From NCBI RefSeq assembly GCF_016863195.1, contig NZ_BOOK01000031.1:62001-126000 (forward strand): a DNA stretch of 64,000 nt, read 5' to 3'. The stretch comes from Paraplanobispora takensis (GTDB lineage Bacteria > Actinomycetota > Actinomycetes > Streptosporangiales > Streptosporangiaceae). The notes under the pieces are model-generated. The model saw nothing but the letters and a program-made list of their open reading frames with translations. It did not search any database and was not told where the DNA came from. Shown in pieces: positions 1-7,527 of the stretch. Both the position numbers and the translations under genes were made by a program. The number at the start of each line of letters is the position of its first letter. The stretch's first letter is position 1.

Positions 1-663
1 CAGCGGCAGGTCGTTGGCCGAGTCGCTGTAGGCCGAGCACCGGGTCAGGTCCAGGCCCTCCCGACGGGCCAGGGCCCGTACGGCCTCCGCCTTGGCCGGG
101 CCGTGCAGCAGGTCGCCGACGAGACGGCCGGTGTAGACGCCGTCCACGGTCTCGGAGACGGTGCCCAGGGCGCCGGTGAGGCCGAGGCGCTGGGCGATCA
201 CGCGGGCGAGCTCGACCGGGGTGGCGGTGACCAGCCAGACGCGCTGACCGGCGTCCAGGTGGCCCTGGGCCAGCGCCCGGGTGCCCGCCCAGATGCGGTC
301 GGCCATGGCCTCGTCGTAGATCTCCTCGCCGAGACGAACGATGTCCTCCACCTTGCTGCCCGCGACGAACGCCAGGGCGGTCTCCCTCGCCTCGGCGATG
401 TGCTCGGGGTTCTCGTCGCCCCGGACCCGGAAGATCACCTGACCGACGGCGAACTTGACCAGGTCCTTGGTGGTGAACAGGCCACGGGAGGCGAGCCCGC
501 GGGCGAAGTGGTAGATGGAGGCGCCGCGCATCATGGTGTTGTCGACGTCGAAGAAGGCGGCGGCGGTGGGGTCGGGATCGGCCATCGGCATGGCGACGGC
601 CGCCGCGGCTGCCACCTCTCCGGCTGCCTGTGCCTCGCTTCGCCTTCGCATCAGCCGCTTCAT
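1..663 (-). CDS. HAD-IB family phosphatase, 3' end outside window
   Basis: Haloacid-dehalogenase superfamily phosphohydrolase related to phosphoserine phosphatase; the substrate cannot be told from sequence. After a basic, Ala-rich leader the nucleophile motif FFDVDNT is visible (Asp38 and Asp40). A Lys-containing stretch (GPAKAEAVR) and the metal-binding motif YSDSANDLP follow near the window edge. The frame is open for 221 codons and runs off position 1, so the C-terminus is missing. The start used is the ATG at 663; an internal start near codon 25 (MPMADPDP) is possible because the leader looks non-essential. It is transcribed away from the sigma-factor genes to its right. Confidence 0.85.
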   Translation of the reverse strand, partial: MKRLMRRRSEAQAAGEVAAAAAVAMPMADPDPTAAAFFDVDNTMMRGASIYHFARGLASRGLFTTKDLVKFAVGQVIFRVRGDENPEHIAEARETALAFVAGSKVEDIVRLGEEIYDEAMADRIWAGTRALAQGHLDAGQRVWLVTATPVELARVIAQRLGLTGALGTVSETVDGVYTGRLVGDLLHGPAKAEAVRALARREGLDLTRCSAYSDSANDLPL

Positions 664-761
664 AACATCTCAGCTTAACCGGCACAGGTGGCGGAAATCG
701 GTATACATCACGTTAGTGGAGTGTGACGTTTAGCAAACCCCATCACCCAAGGATCCTTCCG

Positions 762-1427
762 TCACCCGGGTGGCGCCAGCCCCTCGATGTAGTTGAGGTA
801 ACCGTTGGCCCGGCGCTGGTCCTCCTCGTCCATCCTGGGGAGCATGCCCTCGATCTGGTTGCGCTGCTTCTGGACGAACCGCTTGAGGGTCCCGGCGGAC
901 TTCGAGTCGCGGCGCCGTACCCGGGTCAGAGACGTCACCGCGGACCTGGTGGTCTCCTCCATCGCCTTCAGGGTCTCGCCGACCAGGTTGCCGCCGGCCC
1001 GGCCGGAGGAGCCGAGCAGTTCCTCGACCTCGTCGGCCCGGGTGGAGGCGGACCGCAGCTCCCGGGTGGCCCGCTCGGTGTCGTCGGTGCTCAGCCGCAG
1101 GAGGGTGCTCTCGGCGGCCCGCTTGAGCGGATAGAGCGTGTCCCCGGGCACCGACTCGTAGGTGGCCAGGCCCGTGGCCAGCATGGAGACGGCCATCGTC
1201 AGGCTCAGTAGCCGGGGGAACAGCATGGACCGCGCGCGGTGGCGCGCCCGGGGCCTGCGGACGGTGACGGGCGGGGCGTCCCCGTCCGGGCCGTTCATGA
1301 GGCGCTCGCGCAGATCCTGGCGGAACTGCGGCCGGGGGGCTGCGGGCATGTGGACGCCGAGTCGCGACACGCGGTGCTGCGCACGCGCCCGCGACCTGCG
1401 CGAGATTCCGGGCAGCCACTTACCCAT
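762..1427 (-). CDS. DUF5667 membrane protein, RsbN-like anti-sigma candidate
   Basis: 221-residue protein lying downstream of, and in the same direction as, the BldN-like sigma factor gene. It has a basic N-terminal cytoplasmic part (residues 1-67), one membrane segment (about 68-90) and a helical C-terminal DUF5667 domain beginning near YESVPGDTLYPLKRAAE. In Streptomyces the gene next to bldN encodes RsbN, a membrane anti-sigma factor of similar layout, so the same role is inferred here. The gap to the sigma gene is 138 bp. The family match rests on the VPGDxLYPLK-type motif plus context; binding to the sigma factor is not shown. Confidence 0.72.
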   Translation of the reverse strand: MGKWLPGISRRSRARAQHRVSRLGVHMPAAPRPQFRQDLRERLMNGPDGDAPPVTVRRPRARHRARSMLFPRLLSLTMAVSMLATGLATYESVPGDTLYPLKRAAESTLLRLSTDDTERATRELRSASTRADEVEELLGSSGRAGGNLVGETLKAMEETTRSAVTSLTRVRRRDSKSAGTLKRFVQKQRNQIEGMLPRMDEEDQRRANGYLNYIEGLAPPG

Positions 1428-1565
1428 GAACGCTCCCTGCTGCCCCCGGAGGATGATCCATCGGTGCTATCTGCCTAACGACAGGCCGCCATGCGAGGTT
1501 ACGCGACACCCCGATCCGCCACCCTGGCTTCGCCGTCGCGTCGCGCAGGGTCACCGGCGGCACGG

Positions 1566-2210
1566 TCAGCCCAGGTCGGAGGGGAGTGCACGGGCCAGCG
1601 CCCGGATCGCCCGGAACTGCAGGGCCTTGATGGCGCCGCTCTTCTTGCCCATGATGAGCGCGGTCTCGGCCAGGGACATCCCGTGCAGGAAGCGCAGGAC
1701 CACGCACTCCTGCTGCTCGGGCCGGAGCGCGCGCACGGCGCTGAGCACCCGGTGGTTCACCATCGCGGTGACGACCGCGTTCTCGGGGATGTGCGGGCCG
1801 TCCAGCGGGACCTCGAACACCTCGGCGGTCGACACCTCCAGCCGGTAGCGCCCGGACTTGAAGTGATCGGTGACGAGGTTCCTGGCGATGGTCACGAGCC
1901 AGGCCCCGAAGTCACGTCCTTGCCAAGTGAAGTCGGCTATTCGGCGAAGCGCCCGGAGGAAGGTCTCGCTCGTGAGATCCTCGGCGAGGGGATGGGAGCC
2001 GACCCGGAGATAGATGTAACGGTAGACCAGGTCGAGATACCGGTCGTAGAGCGTGCCGAACGCCTCCGTGTCCCCCGTCTTGGCGCGGAGGACGAGCTTG
2101 CGCAGTTCATCCGAGACGTCTTCGTGGACGAGGATCTCTTTACTGCGGACGGTGTGGGTCACTCCGGTGGCGGAAGGGAGCGGCCCGGCGAACGGCCACG
2201 TGTCTGGCAT
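1566..2210 (-). CDS. bldN: ECF RNA polymerase sigma factor, BldN-like
   Basis: 214-residue extracytoplasmic-function sigma factor. Region 2 is very close to Streptomyces BldN: AEDLTSETFLRALRRI and FTWQGRDFGAWLVTIARNL are recognisable. Region 4 carries LRPEQQECVVLRFLHGMSLAETA and the helix-turn-helix. BldN drives chaplin/rodlin and bldM transcription during aerial growth in Streptomyces; a developmental role here is by homology. The N-terminus is shorter than the Streptomyces pro-sigma form, and an in-frame GTG at about residue 17 (THTVRSKE) is an alternative start. It precedes the DUF5667 gene and is divergent from the membrane-ABM gene. Placement close to rex and the hem genes matches Streptomyces gene order. 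Confidence 0.88.
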   Translation of the reverse strand: MPDTWPFAGPLPSATGVTHTVRSKEILVHEDVSDELRKLVLRAKTGDTEAFGTLYDRYLDLVYRYIYLRVGSHPLAEDLTSETFLRALRRIADFTWQGRDFGAWLVTIARNLVTDHFKSGRYRLEVSTAEVFEVPLDGPHIPENAVVTAMVNHRVLSAVRALRPEQQECVVLRFLHGMSLAETALIMGKKSGAIKALQFRAIRALARALPSDLG

Positions 2211-2415
2211 CCGGTATCCCTGGGGAGGAAGGGTGCGGCGTGCCCGCCCACTCTAGAAATCATCAGGAAATTCCACAATCCACTTGGCGCTGTCGTGACT
2301 GCCGGTAGTCGGCGTATACGGTGTGGGGCCGGATGTCTCCGGGACCGTTCCGCGGAGCCGTCCCACCGGTTCGGCTACCGGTCGGAGGGCAAAGTCCGGC
2401 AGCATTGGAGACACC

Positions 2416-4122
2416 ATGGAAGTCCTCGTCGCTGTTATCGCGTCCGCCGGAGCTCTGCTCGCCGCCATCGCCACGGTCGCTCTGGTCAACAGGCTCCGCA
2501 GCGAGCCCAAAGGCTGGCTGGTCGCCTGGAGCGTCACAACGGCGGCGCTGGGCGTGTCACTGGGCGTAGTCGCCGCAGGTCATCTCCTCGGATTCGGGAC
2601 GACCACATTCCGGCTTTATCAGCTGGCCGGTTCGTTCCTGGCTCCGTTGTGGCTGGCGGTCGGGGTGATCCAGCTGCTGGCGCGCAAGCCCACGGCCAAG
2701 CTGGCCTCGTGGCTGCTGGGCGGTGGCCTCACCGTCATCGCCCTGGTGATCATCATGGTCGACCCGATCCTGCAGGCGGAGGACTTCACCAAGAGCCTTC
2801 CGGACGACGGCCTGAAGATAGGGCTCCCGCCCGCCTCCACGCACTGGGGCCTTCCGCCGACCACCCTCCTGCTGGTCGCCCACCTGATCGTCGCGCTGAT
2901 CCTGGTGGCCGGCATCGGGCTCGCCTTCATGCGCTGGCGCGACGGTGACGACTACGACACCGACAACATGCACGCCCTCCTGGTCGTCGGCCCCACGGGT
3001 CTCGCCCTGGCCGTGGCCTTCACCTTCGGCGTCCCGGGGATGTTCACCGCGCTGCTGCTGACGGCCACCGCCGCCGCGGTCTGGTACGCCGTGCTGCGCC
3101 CCCTGGCGCCGTACGAGGACGACGAGGACGACGAGGACTTCGACGACGACTACGACGACTACGAGGAGCGCCGCCCGAGCCGTCCGGTGCCCGACCCGCC
3201 GCGGGACGTGCAGGTCGCCGGCCGCCGCGTCACGCCGGGACCGTCCGCGGCCGCGCTGCCCGAGCAGTCGTCGCGCCGCTCGGGCCTGGGCGATCTCGTG
3301 GCCGAATACCGCGCCGGCGAGCAGAACGTCGACTACGGGGCCCGCATGCAGCGGGGCGGCCCCGCCCTCGACGACCCGTTCGGCGGCCCCGCCTCCGACG
3401 ACCCGTTCGGCGGCCCCGCCACCGGCACCTTCATGGCCGGCGAGTACGGCATGCCGCCGGCCGCCCGTCCCGCCGGCGACGACGACCGCGACCGCAACTT
3501 CCCGAGGACCGGGCAGTTCGGGATGCCGCCCGCCGGCAACGACCCGGGCGCCCCGGCGACCGGGCAGTTCGGCATGCCGCCCCTGGGCTACGACTCCGGC
3601 GGCCCGGCGACCGGCGAGTACAGCATCCCCCTCAACGAGTACGGCGAGCCCGACCCCTCCCGCGGCCGCCCCGGCCGTCCCCCCGAGGCTCTGCCGGACA
3701 CCAGCCTGCGCCCCATGCCCGCCGACCAGGCGTTCGGCGGCGCCGCCCCGGCCGGGCGGACCGGCGGCGCGAACGGCTCCAGCCGCCCGTCACCGAGCAT
3801 CTTCGGCCTGCTGACGGTGTTCACCCTGGTCGACGGGACCGGCGAGATGTTCGACCGGCTGGCCGAGGAGACGGTCGAGGCCGTGCGCACGAACGAGCCG
3901 GACACGCTGATCTACACCTGCCACTCGGTGAAGTCCGCCCCGCTCCAGCGCATCATCTACGCGATCTACCGCGACCAGGTCGCCTACGCCGAGCACCAGC
4001 GCCGGCCCCACGTGGAGCGGTTCGTCGCCCAGCGGCAGAACATGGTGCTCGCCACGAACGTCATCGAGCTCAACGTGAACGCGGCGAAGGTGCTGCCGTT
4101 GCCGACGGCGTTCATGATCTGA
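2416..4122 (+). CDS. Polytopic membrane protein with C-terminal ABM-like domain
   Basis: 568 residues; function unknown. The ATG at 2416 is chosen because GGAG lies five bases upstream; the frame is open earlier but non-coding in character. Residues 1-232 form about six to seven hydrophobic segments. An acidic run (about 233-253) leads to a long Pro/Gly/Asp-rich linker with degenerate repeats of the type TGQFGMPP and TGEYSIP. The last about 100 residues fold-match the antibiotic biosynthesis monooxygenase (ABM/YgiN) family: VFTLVDGTGEMFDRL, then EPDTLIYTCH, IYRDQVAYAEHQRRPHVERF. ABM domains act as small oxygenases or as sensors. Fusion to a membrane module next to a developmental sigma factor is unusual. 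It is divergent from bldN. Confidence 0.75.
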   Translation: MEVLVAVIASAGALLAAIATVALVNRLRSEPKGWLVAWSVTTAALGVSLGVVAAGHLLGFGTTTFRLYQLAGSFLAPLWLAVGVIQLLARKPTAKLASWLLGGGLTVIALVIIMVDPILQAEDFTKSLPDDGLKIGLPPASTHWGLPPTTLLLVAHLIVALILVAGIGLAFMRWRDGDDYDTDNMHALLVVGPTGLALAVAFTFGVPGMFTALLLTATAAAVWYAVLRPLAPYEDDEDDEDFDDDYDDYEERRPSRPVPDPPRDVQVAGRRVTPGPSAAALPEQSSRRSGLGDLVAEYRAGEQNVDYGARMQRGGPALDDPFGGPASDDPFGGPATGTFMAGEYGMPPAARPAGDDDRDRNFPRTGQFGMPPAGNDPGAPATGQFGMPPLGYDSGGPATGEYSIPLNEYGEPDPSRGRPGRPPEALPDTSLRPMPADQAFGGAAPAGRTGGANGSSRPSPSIFGLLTVFTLVDGTGEMFDRLAEETVEAVRTNEPDTLIYTCHSVKSAPLQRIIYAIYRDQVAYAEHQRRPHVERFVAQRQNMVLATNVIELNVNAAKVLPLPTAFMI

Positions 4123-4360
4123 GCGCGGCGCGCAGGCGGTTCTCGTCGACGCGCCAGAAGTCGTGCTGGACGCCGTCGACGAGGGTGACCGGGATCATCT
4201 CCCAGTACTTCGCGTAGTCCTCCTCGGAGGCGGTGATGTCGCGTTCCTCCCAGGGGACGCCCAGCTCCGTGGCGACCCGCTCGATCACGGCCCGCGCGTC
4301 GTCGCACAGATGGCAGCCGGGCTTGCCGAGCAGTGTTATGCGGTGGTCCTGCGGTGACAT
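4112..4360 (-). CDS. Glutaredoxin-like thiol protein (DUF836 type)
   Basis: 82-residue thioredoxin-fold protein with the redox motif GCHLC near the N-terminus, a cis-Pro region (MIPVTLVDG) and a C-terminal helix. The family comprises small glutaredoxin-like proteins of unknown partner. The start was placed at the ATG at 4360 (MSPQDHRITLLGKPGC), since the longer frame would add 20 residues running through the rex operator. Its last 11 bases overlap convergently with the end of the membrane-ABM gene. It is divergent from rex, so the Rex operator at 4413-4430 may also affect it. Confidence 0.8.
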   Translation of the reverse strand: MSPQDHRITLLGKPGCHLCDDARAVIERVATELGVPWEERDITASEEDYAKYWEMIPVTLVDGVQHDFWRVDENRLRAALRS

Positions 4361-4412
4361 GCCCGCAACGCTAGCCGTTCGCGCACACGGGGAGGTGCGG
4401 TGAAGACCCACT

Positions 4413-4442
4413 TTGTGCATCGGTTCACAAAGGGACTAACCT
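4413..4442 (+). promoter_or_regulatory. Rex operator and rex promoter
   Basis: An 18-bp near-palindrome, TTGTGCATCGGTTCACAA (4413-4430), fits the Rex operator pattern TTGTGAA-N4-TTCACAA with one mismatch. The same bases give a -35-like TTGTGC (4413-4418) followed, after 18 bp, by a -10-like TAACCT (4437-4442). A bound Rex dimer would therefore cover the promoter of rex-hemACDB, which implies negative autoregulation relieved by high NADH. Confidence 0.8.
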
Positions 4443-4518
4443 GGATGACAGTGACCTCACCTCGCCATCCGTCGCGTCCGGGCCGAGCCGGTCGCCTGTC
4501 CCCCTGGAGCTCCGGCAC

Positions 4519-5226
4519 GTGATCCGCCGTCTGTCCCAAGCTCGTGAACGTGGTATCCCCGAGGCGACCGTCGCCCGGCTGCCGCTCTATCTGCGAGCAC
4601 TGAACGGCATGTCCGAGCGGGGTCTGGCGACGGTGAGCTCGGAGGACCTGGCCCTGGCGGCGGGCGTGAACTCGGCCAAGCTCCGCAAGGACCTCTCGCA
4701 TCTCGGCTCCTACGGCACGCGCGGGGTCGGCTACGACGTCGAATACCTCATCTACCAGATCTCCCGTGAGCTGGGTCTCACCCAGGATTGGGCCGTGGCG
4801 ATCGTCGGAGTGGGTAATCTCGGTCGTGCGCTCGCCAACTACGGAGGCTTCGTCTCCCGCGGTTTCAGGGTCGCCGCGTTGCTCGACGCCGACCCCGAAG
4901 TGGTGGGCGACCGCATCGCGGGATTGAATGTGGAGCACATCGACGAGCTGGAAGCCGTGATAAGGCGGCGGGGTGTGTCGATCGTGGTGCTCGCGACGCC
5001 GGCCGCGGCGGCCCAGCAGGTGGCCGACCGGGTCATCGCCGAGGGGATCACCAGCATCTTGAACTTCGCCCCCGTCGTGCTTTCCGTGCCCGAAGGCGTC
5101 GATATCCGTAAGGTCGACCTATCGATCGAACTGCAGATCCTCGCGTTCCACGAGCAGCGCAAGACGGATCGGATGACTGGGGGGCCCGCGATGGCCGAGG
5201 AATGGCCCGAGGCGGTGGATCTGTGA
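4519..5226 (+). CDS. rex: Redox-sensing transcriptional repressor Rex
   Basis: 235 residues, starting at GTG with GGAG 10 bases upstream. The N-terminal winged helix (about 10-80) contains TVSSEDLALAAGVNSAKLRKDLS and GSYGTRGVGYDV. A Rossmann domain follows, with the NAD(H)-binding motif IVGVGNLGRALANYGGF, and the C-terminal domain-swapped helix reads VDLSIELQILAFHEQRK. Rex binds DNA when NADH/NAD+ is low and releases it when NADH rises. Near-identity of these motifs with Streptomyces Rex makes the call firm. Operators are seen in front of this gene and of the menJ-nuo block. hemA follows 85 bp later. Confidence 0.97.
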   Translation: MIRRLSQARERGIPEATVARLPLYLRALNGMSERGLATVSSEDLALAAGVNSAKLRKDLSHLGSYGTRGVGYDVEYLIYQISRELGLTQDWAVAIVGVGNLGRALANYGGFVSRGFRVAALLDADPEVVGDRIAGLNVEHIDELEAVIRRRGVSIVVLATPAAAAQQVADRVIAEGITSILNFAPVVLSVPEGVDIRKVDLSIELQILAFHEQRKTDRMTGGPAMAEEWPEAVDL

Positions 5227-5286
5227 TCCCGCCGAGGACGACTGAGAGCCGCCGCGAGCCGGACGGGAACGACGGGCAGGCGGAGC

Positions 5287-5310
5287 CCCGCTCCCCGCGC
5301 GGGGGGCGGG
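5287..5310 (+). promoter_or_regulatory. Hairpin covering the hemA ribosome binding site
   Basis: A 10-bp stem (5287-5296 with 5301-5310, one G-U pair at 5292/5305) closes a GCGC loop. The 3' arm GGGGGGCGGG is also the only Shine-Dalgarno-like purine run before the hemA ATG at 5312. In the mRNA the ribosome site would be sequestered, so hemA translation may depend on unfolding or on an upstream translating ribosome. Seen directly; any regulatory effect is inferred. Confidence 0.5.
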
Positions 5311-5311
5311 C

Positions 5312-6619
5312 ATGAGCATCCTCGCCATCGGCCTGAGCCACCGCACGGCCCCCGTGGCGCTGCTGGAGCGGGTGTCCGTCTCCGGCGACGCCCTGCTCAA
5401 GCTCCTGCACGATGTCCAGCAGGCCTCCTGCGTCGCCGAGACCATGGTGCTGTCCACGTGCAACCGGGTCGAGGTCTACGCCGTCGTCGACCGCTTCCAC
5501 GCCGTGGTGAACGAGGTCTCCGAGCTGCTCAGCGTGCACTCGGGCGTCCCCGTCGAGCAGCTGGCACCGCACCTGTACGTGCACTACGAGGACCGCGCCG
5601 TCGAGCACCTGTTCTCGGTGGGCGCCGGTCTCGACTCCATGGTCGTCGGCGAGGGGCAGATCCTCGGCCAGATCCGGCAGGCGCTCAAGCTCGCGCAGGA
5701 CCAGGGCACGATGGGCGCGACGCTCAACGAACTCGTCCAGCAGGCGCTGCGCGTGGGCAAGCGGTCCCACGCCGAGACGGGCATCGACCGCGCGGGCGCG
5801 TCCCTGGTCGGGGTCGGCCTCACCCTCGCCGAGCGCGCCCTCGGCCCGATCCGCGACCGGCGGGCGCTGGTGGTGGGCGCCGGCTCGATGAGCGCCCTGT
5901 CCGCCGCGACCCTGCAGCGCGCCGGGGTCACCGACATCGTGGTGGTCAACCGCACCCACGAGCGCGCCGTACGGCTGGCGCAGACGGTCGGCGGCCGGGC
6001 CGCCGAGTTCGGCGACCTGGCCGCGGAGCTGGCGGGCGCCGACCTGGTCATCTCCTGCACCGGCGCCACCGACCTGGTCATCACCGCCGACATGGTGAGG
6101 CCCCGCGAGATGTTCCTGCTGGACCTCGCGCTGCCCCGGGACATCGACCCCGCGGTACGGCGGCTGCCCGGCGTCACCCTCGTCGACCTGGAGTCCATGC
6201 AGGAGGGCGGGGCCGAGGCCGGCGCCGACGACGGCGGCCGGCTGGAGGCCGTCTCCGCGGTGCGCGGGATCGTCGCCGAGGAGGTCAGGGCCTACCTGTC
6301 GGCCGAGCGGGCCGCGCGCGTGACGCCGACCGTGGTCGCCCTGCGCAGCAAGGCGGCCGACGTGGTCGAGGCGGAGCTCGGCCGGCTCGTCGGGCGGGTC
6401 CCCGAGATCGAGGGGCGCATCCGCGACGAGGTCACGCAGACCGTCAGGCGCGTGGTCGACAAGTTGCTCCACGAGCCCACCGTGCGTGTCAAACAGCTCG
6501 CGGAGTCCCCGGCAGGCGATCATTATGCGGAAGCGCTGCGCGAGCTGTTCAATCTGGACCCGAAGGTGCCCGACGCGGTCAGGCGCACCGAGACGATCGA
6601 CATGGAGGTGGACCGGTGA
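5312..6619 (+). CDS. hemA: Glutamyl-tRNA reductase
   Basis: 435 residues. It reduces the glutamyl group on tRNA-Glu to glutamate-1-semialdehyde with NADPH, the first committed step of C5-pathway tetrapyrrole synthesis. The N-terminal catalytic domain shows IGLSHRTAPVALLERV and the nucleophile Cys50 in LSTCNRVEVYA. The NADPH domain shows LVVGAGSMSALSAATL, and a C-terminal dimerisation helix contains LFNLDPKVP. It follows rex in the same direction and overlaps hemC by 4 bp (GTGA), so hemA and hemC are translationally coupled. A strong hairpin sits on its ribosome binding site. Confidence 0.97.
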   Translation: MSILAIGLSHRTAPVALLERVSVSGDALLKLLHDVQQASCVAETMVLSTCNRVEVYAVVDRFHAVVNEVSELLSVHSGVPVEQLAPHLYVHYEDRAVEHLFSVGAGLDSMVVGEGQILGQIRQALKLAQDQGTMGATLNELVQQALRVGKRSHAETGIDRAGASLVGVGLTLAERALGPIRDRRALVVGAGSMSALSAATLQRAGVTDIVVVNRTHERAVRLAQTVGGRAAEFGDLAAELAGADLVISCTGATDLVITADMVRPREMFLLDLALPRDIDPAVRRLPGVTLVDLESMQEGGAEAGADDGGRLEAVSAVRGIVAEEVRAYLSAERAARVTPTVVALRSKAADVVEAELGRLVGRVPEIEGRIRDEVTQTVRRVVDKLLHEPTVRVKQLAESPAGDHYAEALRELFNLDPKVPDAVRRTETIDMEVDR

Positions 6620-7527
6620 CGGGCCCGCTGAGGATGGGAACGCGCCGGAGCCTCATGGCGACGACGCAGTCCGGGCTGGTGGCCGCCCGGTTCACCGAGC
6701 TGACCGGGCGGGCCGTGGAGCTCGTGGGCGTCACCACCTTCGGTGACGTGACCAAGGCCGACCTCACCCAGCTGGGCGGGACCGGCGTCTTCGTCAGCGC
6801 GCTGCGCGACAAGCTGATCGACGGCGAGGTCGACTTCGCGGTGCACTCGCTGAAGGACCTGCCGACCACGCCCGACCCGCGCATCGCCATCGCCGCGATC
6901 CCGGCGCGCGACGACCACCGGGACGCCCTGGTCGCCGGGGCGAAGCTCGCCGACCTGCCGCCCGGCGCGAAGATCGGTACGGGGTCTCCGCGACGAATCG
7001 CCCAGCTTCGCATGCTCCGTCCGGATCTCGAATGCGTGCCGATCCGCGGCAACGGGGAGACCCGGATCGGCAAGGTCACCTCCGGTGAGCTGCACGGCGT
7101 CGTGCTGGCCGCGGCGGGGCTGGCCCGGCTCGGCCGGGAGGCCGAGATCGCCCAGATCTTCGAGGTCGAGGAGATGCTCCCGGCCCCCGGGCAGGGGGCG
7201 CTGGCCGTGGAGGTCCGCTCGGACCGCACCGACCTGCTGGAGCTGCTGGGCGTGCTCGACGACCCCGTCACCCGCGCCGCGGTGACCGCGGAACGCGCGG
7301 TGCTCAACGCCCTGGAGGCCGGCTGCGCCGCTCCGGTCGGTGCGTACGCGACCGTCGACGGGCAAGATCTGAACCTGACCGCGGCCGTCGTCGCCATCGA
7401 CGGCGCGCACGCGGTGCGCAAGTCCACCGCCGGGACCCTTTCGGCGGCCACTGATCTCGGGCGCGACCTCGCGGCCGAGATGATCGGCGAAGGGGCAGGC
7501 ACGTTGATAGGGGAGCAGGCACATTGA
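6616..7527 (+). CDS. hemC: Porphobilinogen deaminase (hydroxymethylbilane synthase)
   Basis: 303 residues. It polymerises four porphobilinogens into hydroxymethylbilane. The GTG at 6616 overlaps the hemA stop. Domain 1 has FVSALRDKLIDGEVDFAVHS and LKDLPT; the GTGSPRR motif binds the cofactor and growing chain; the dipyrromethane cofactor attaches at Cys237 (LEAGCAAPVGAY). The usual RGNVDTRL motif reads RGNGETRI here, a variation around a conserved Arg region, but all arginines are kept. It ends in TTGA, which contains the start of the next gene. Confidence 0.95.
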   Translation: MTGPLRMGTRRSLMATTQSGLVAARFTELTGRAVELVGVTTFGDVTKADLTQLGGTGVFVSALRDKLIDGEVDFAVHSLKDLPTTPDPRIAIAAIPARDDHRDALVAGAKLADLPPGAKIGTGSPRRIAQLRMLRPDLECVPIRGNGETRIGKVTSGELHGVVLAAAGLARLGREAEIAQIFEVEEMLPAPGQGALAVEVRSDRTDLLELLGVLDDPVTRAAVTAERAVLNALEAGCAAPVGAYATVDGQDLNLTAAVVAIDGAHAVRKSTAGTLSAATDLGRDLAAEMIGEGAGTLIGEQAH

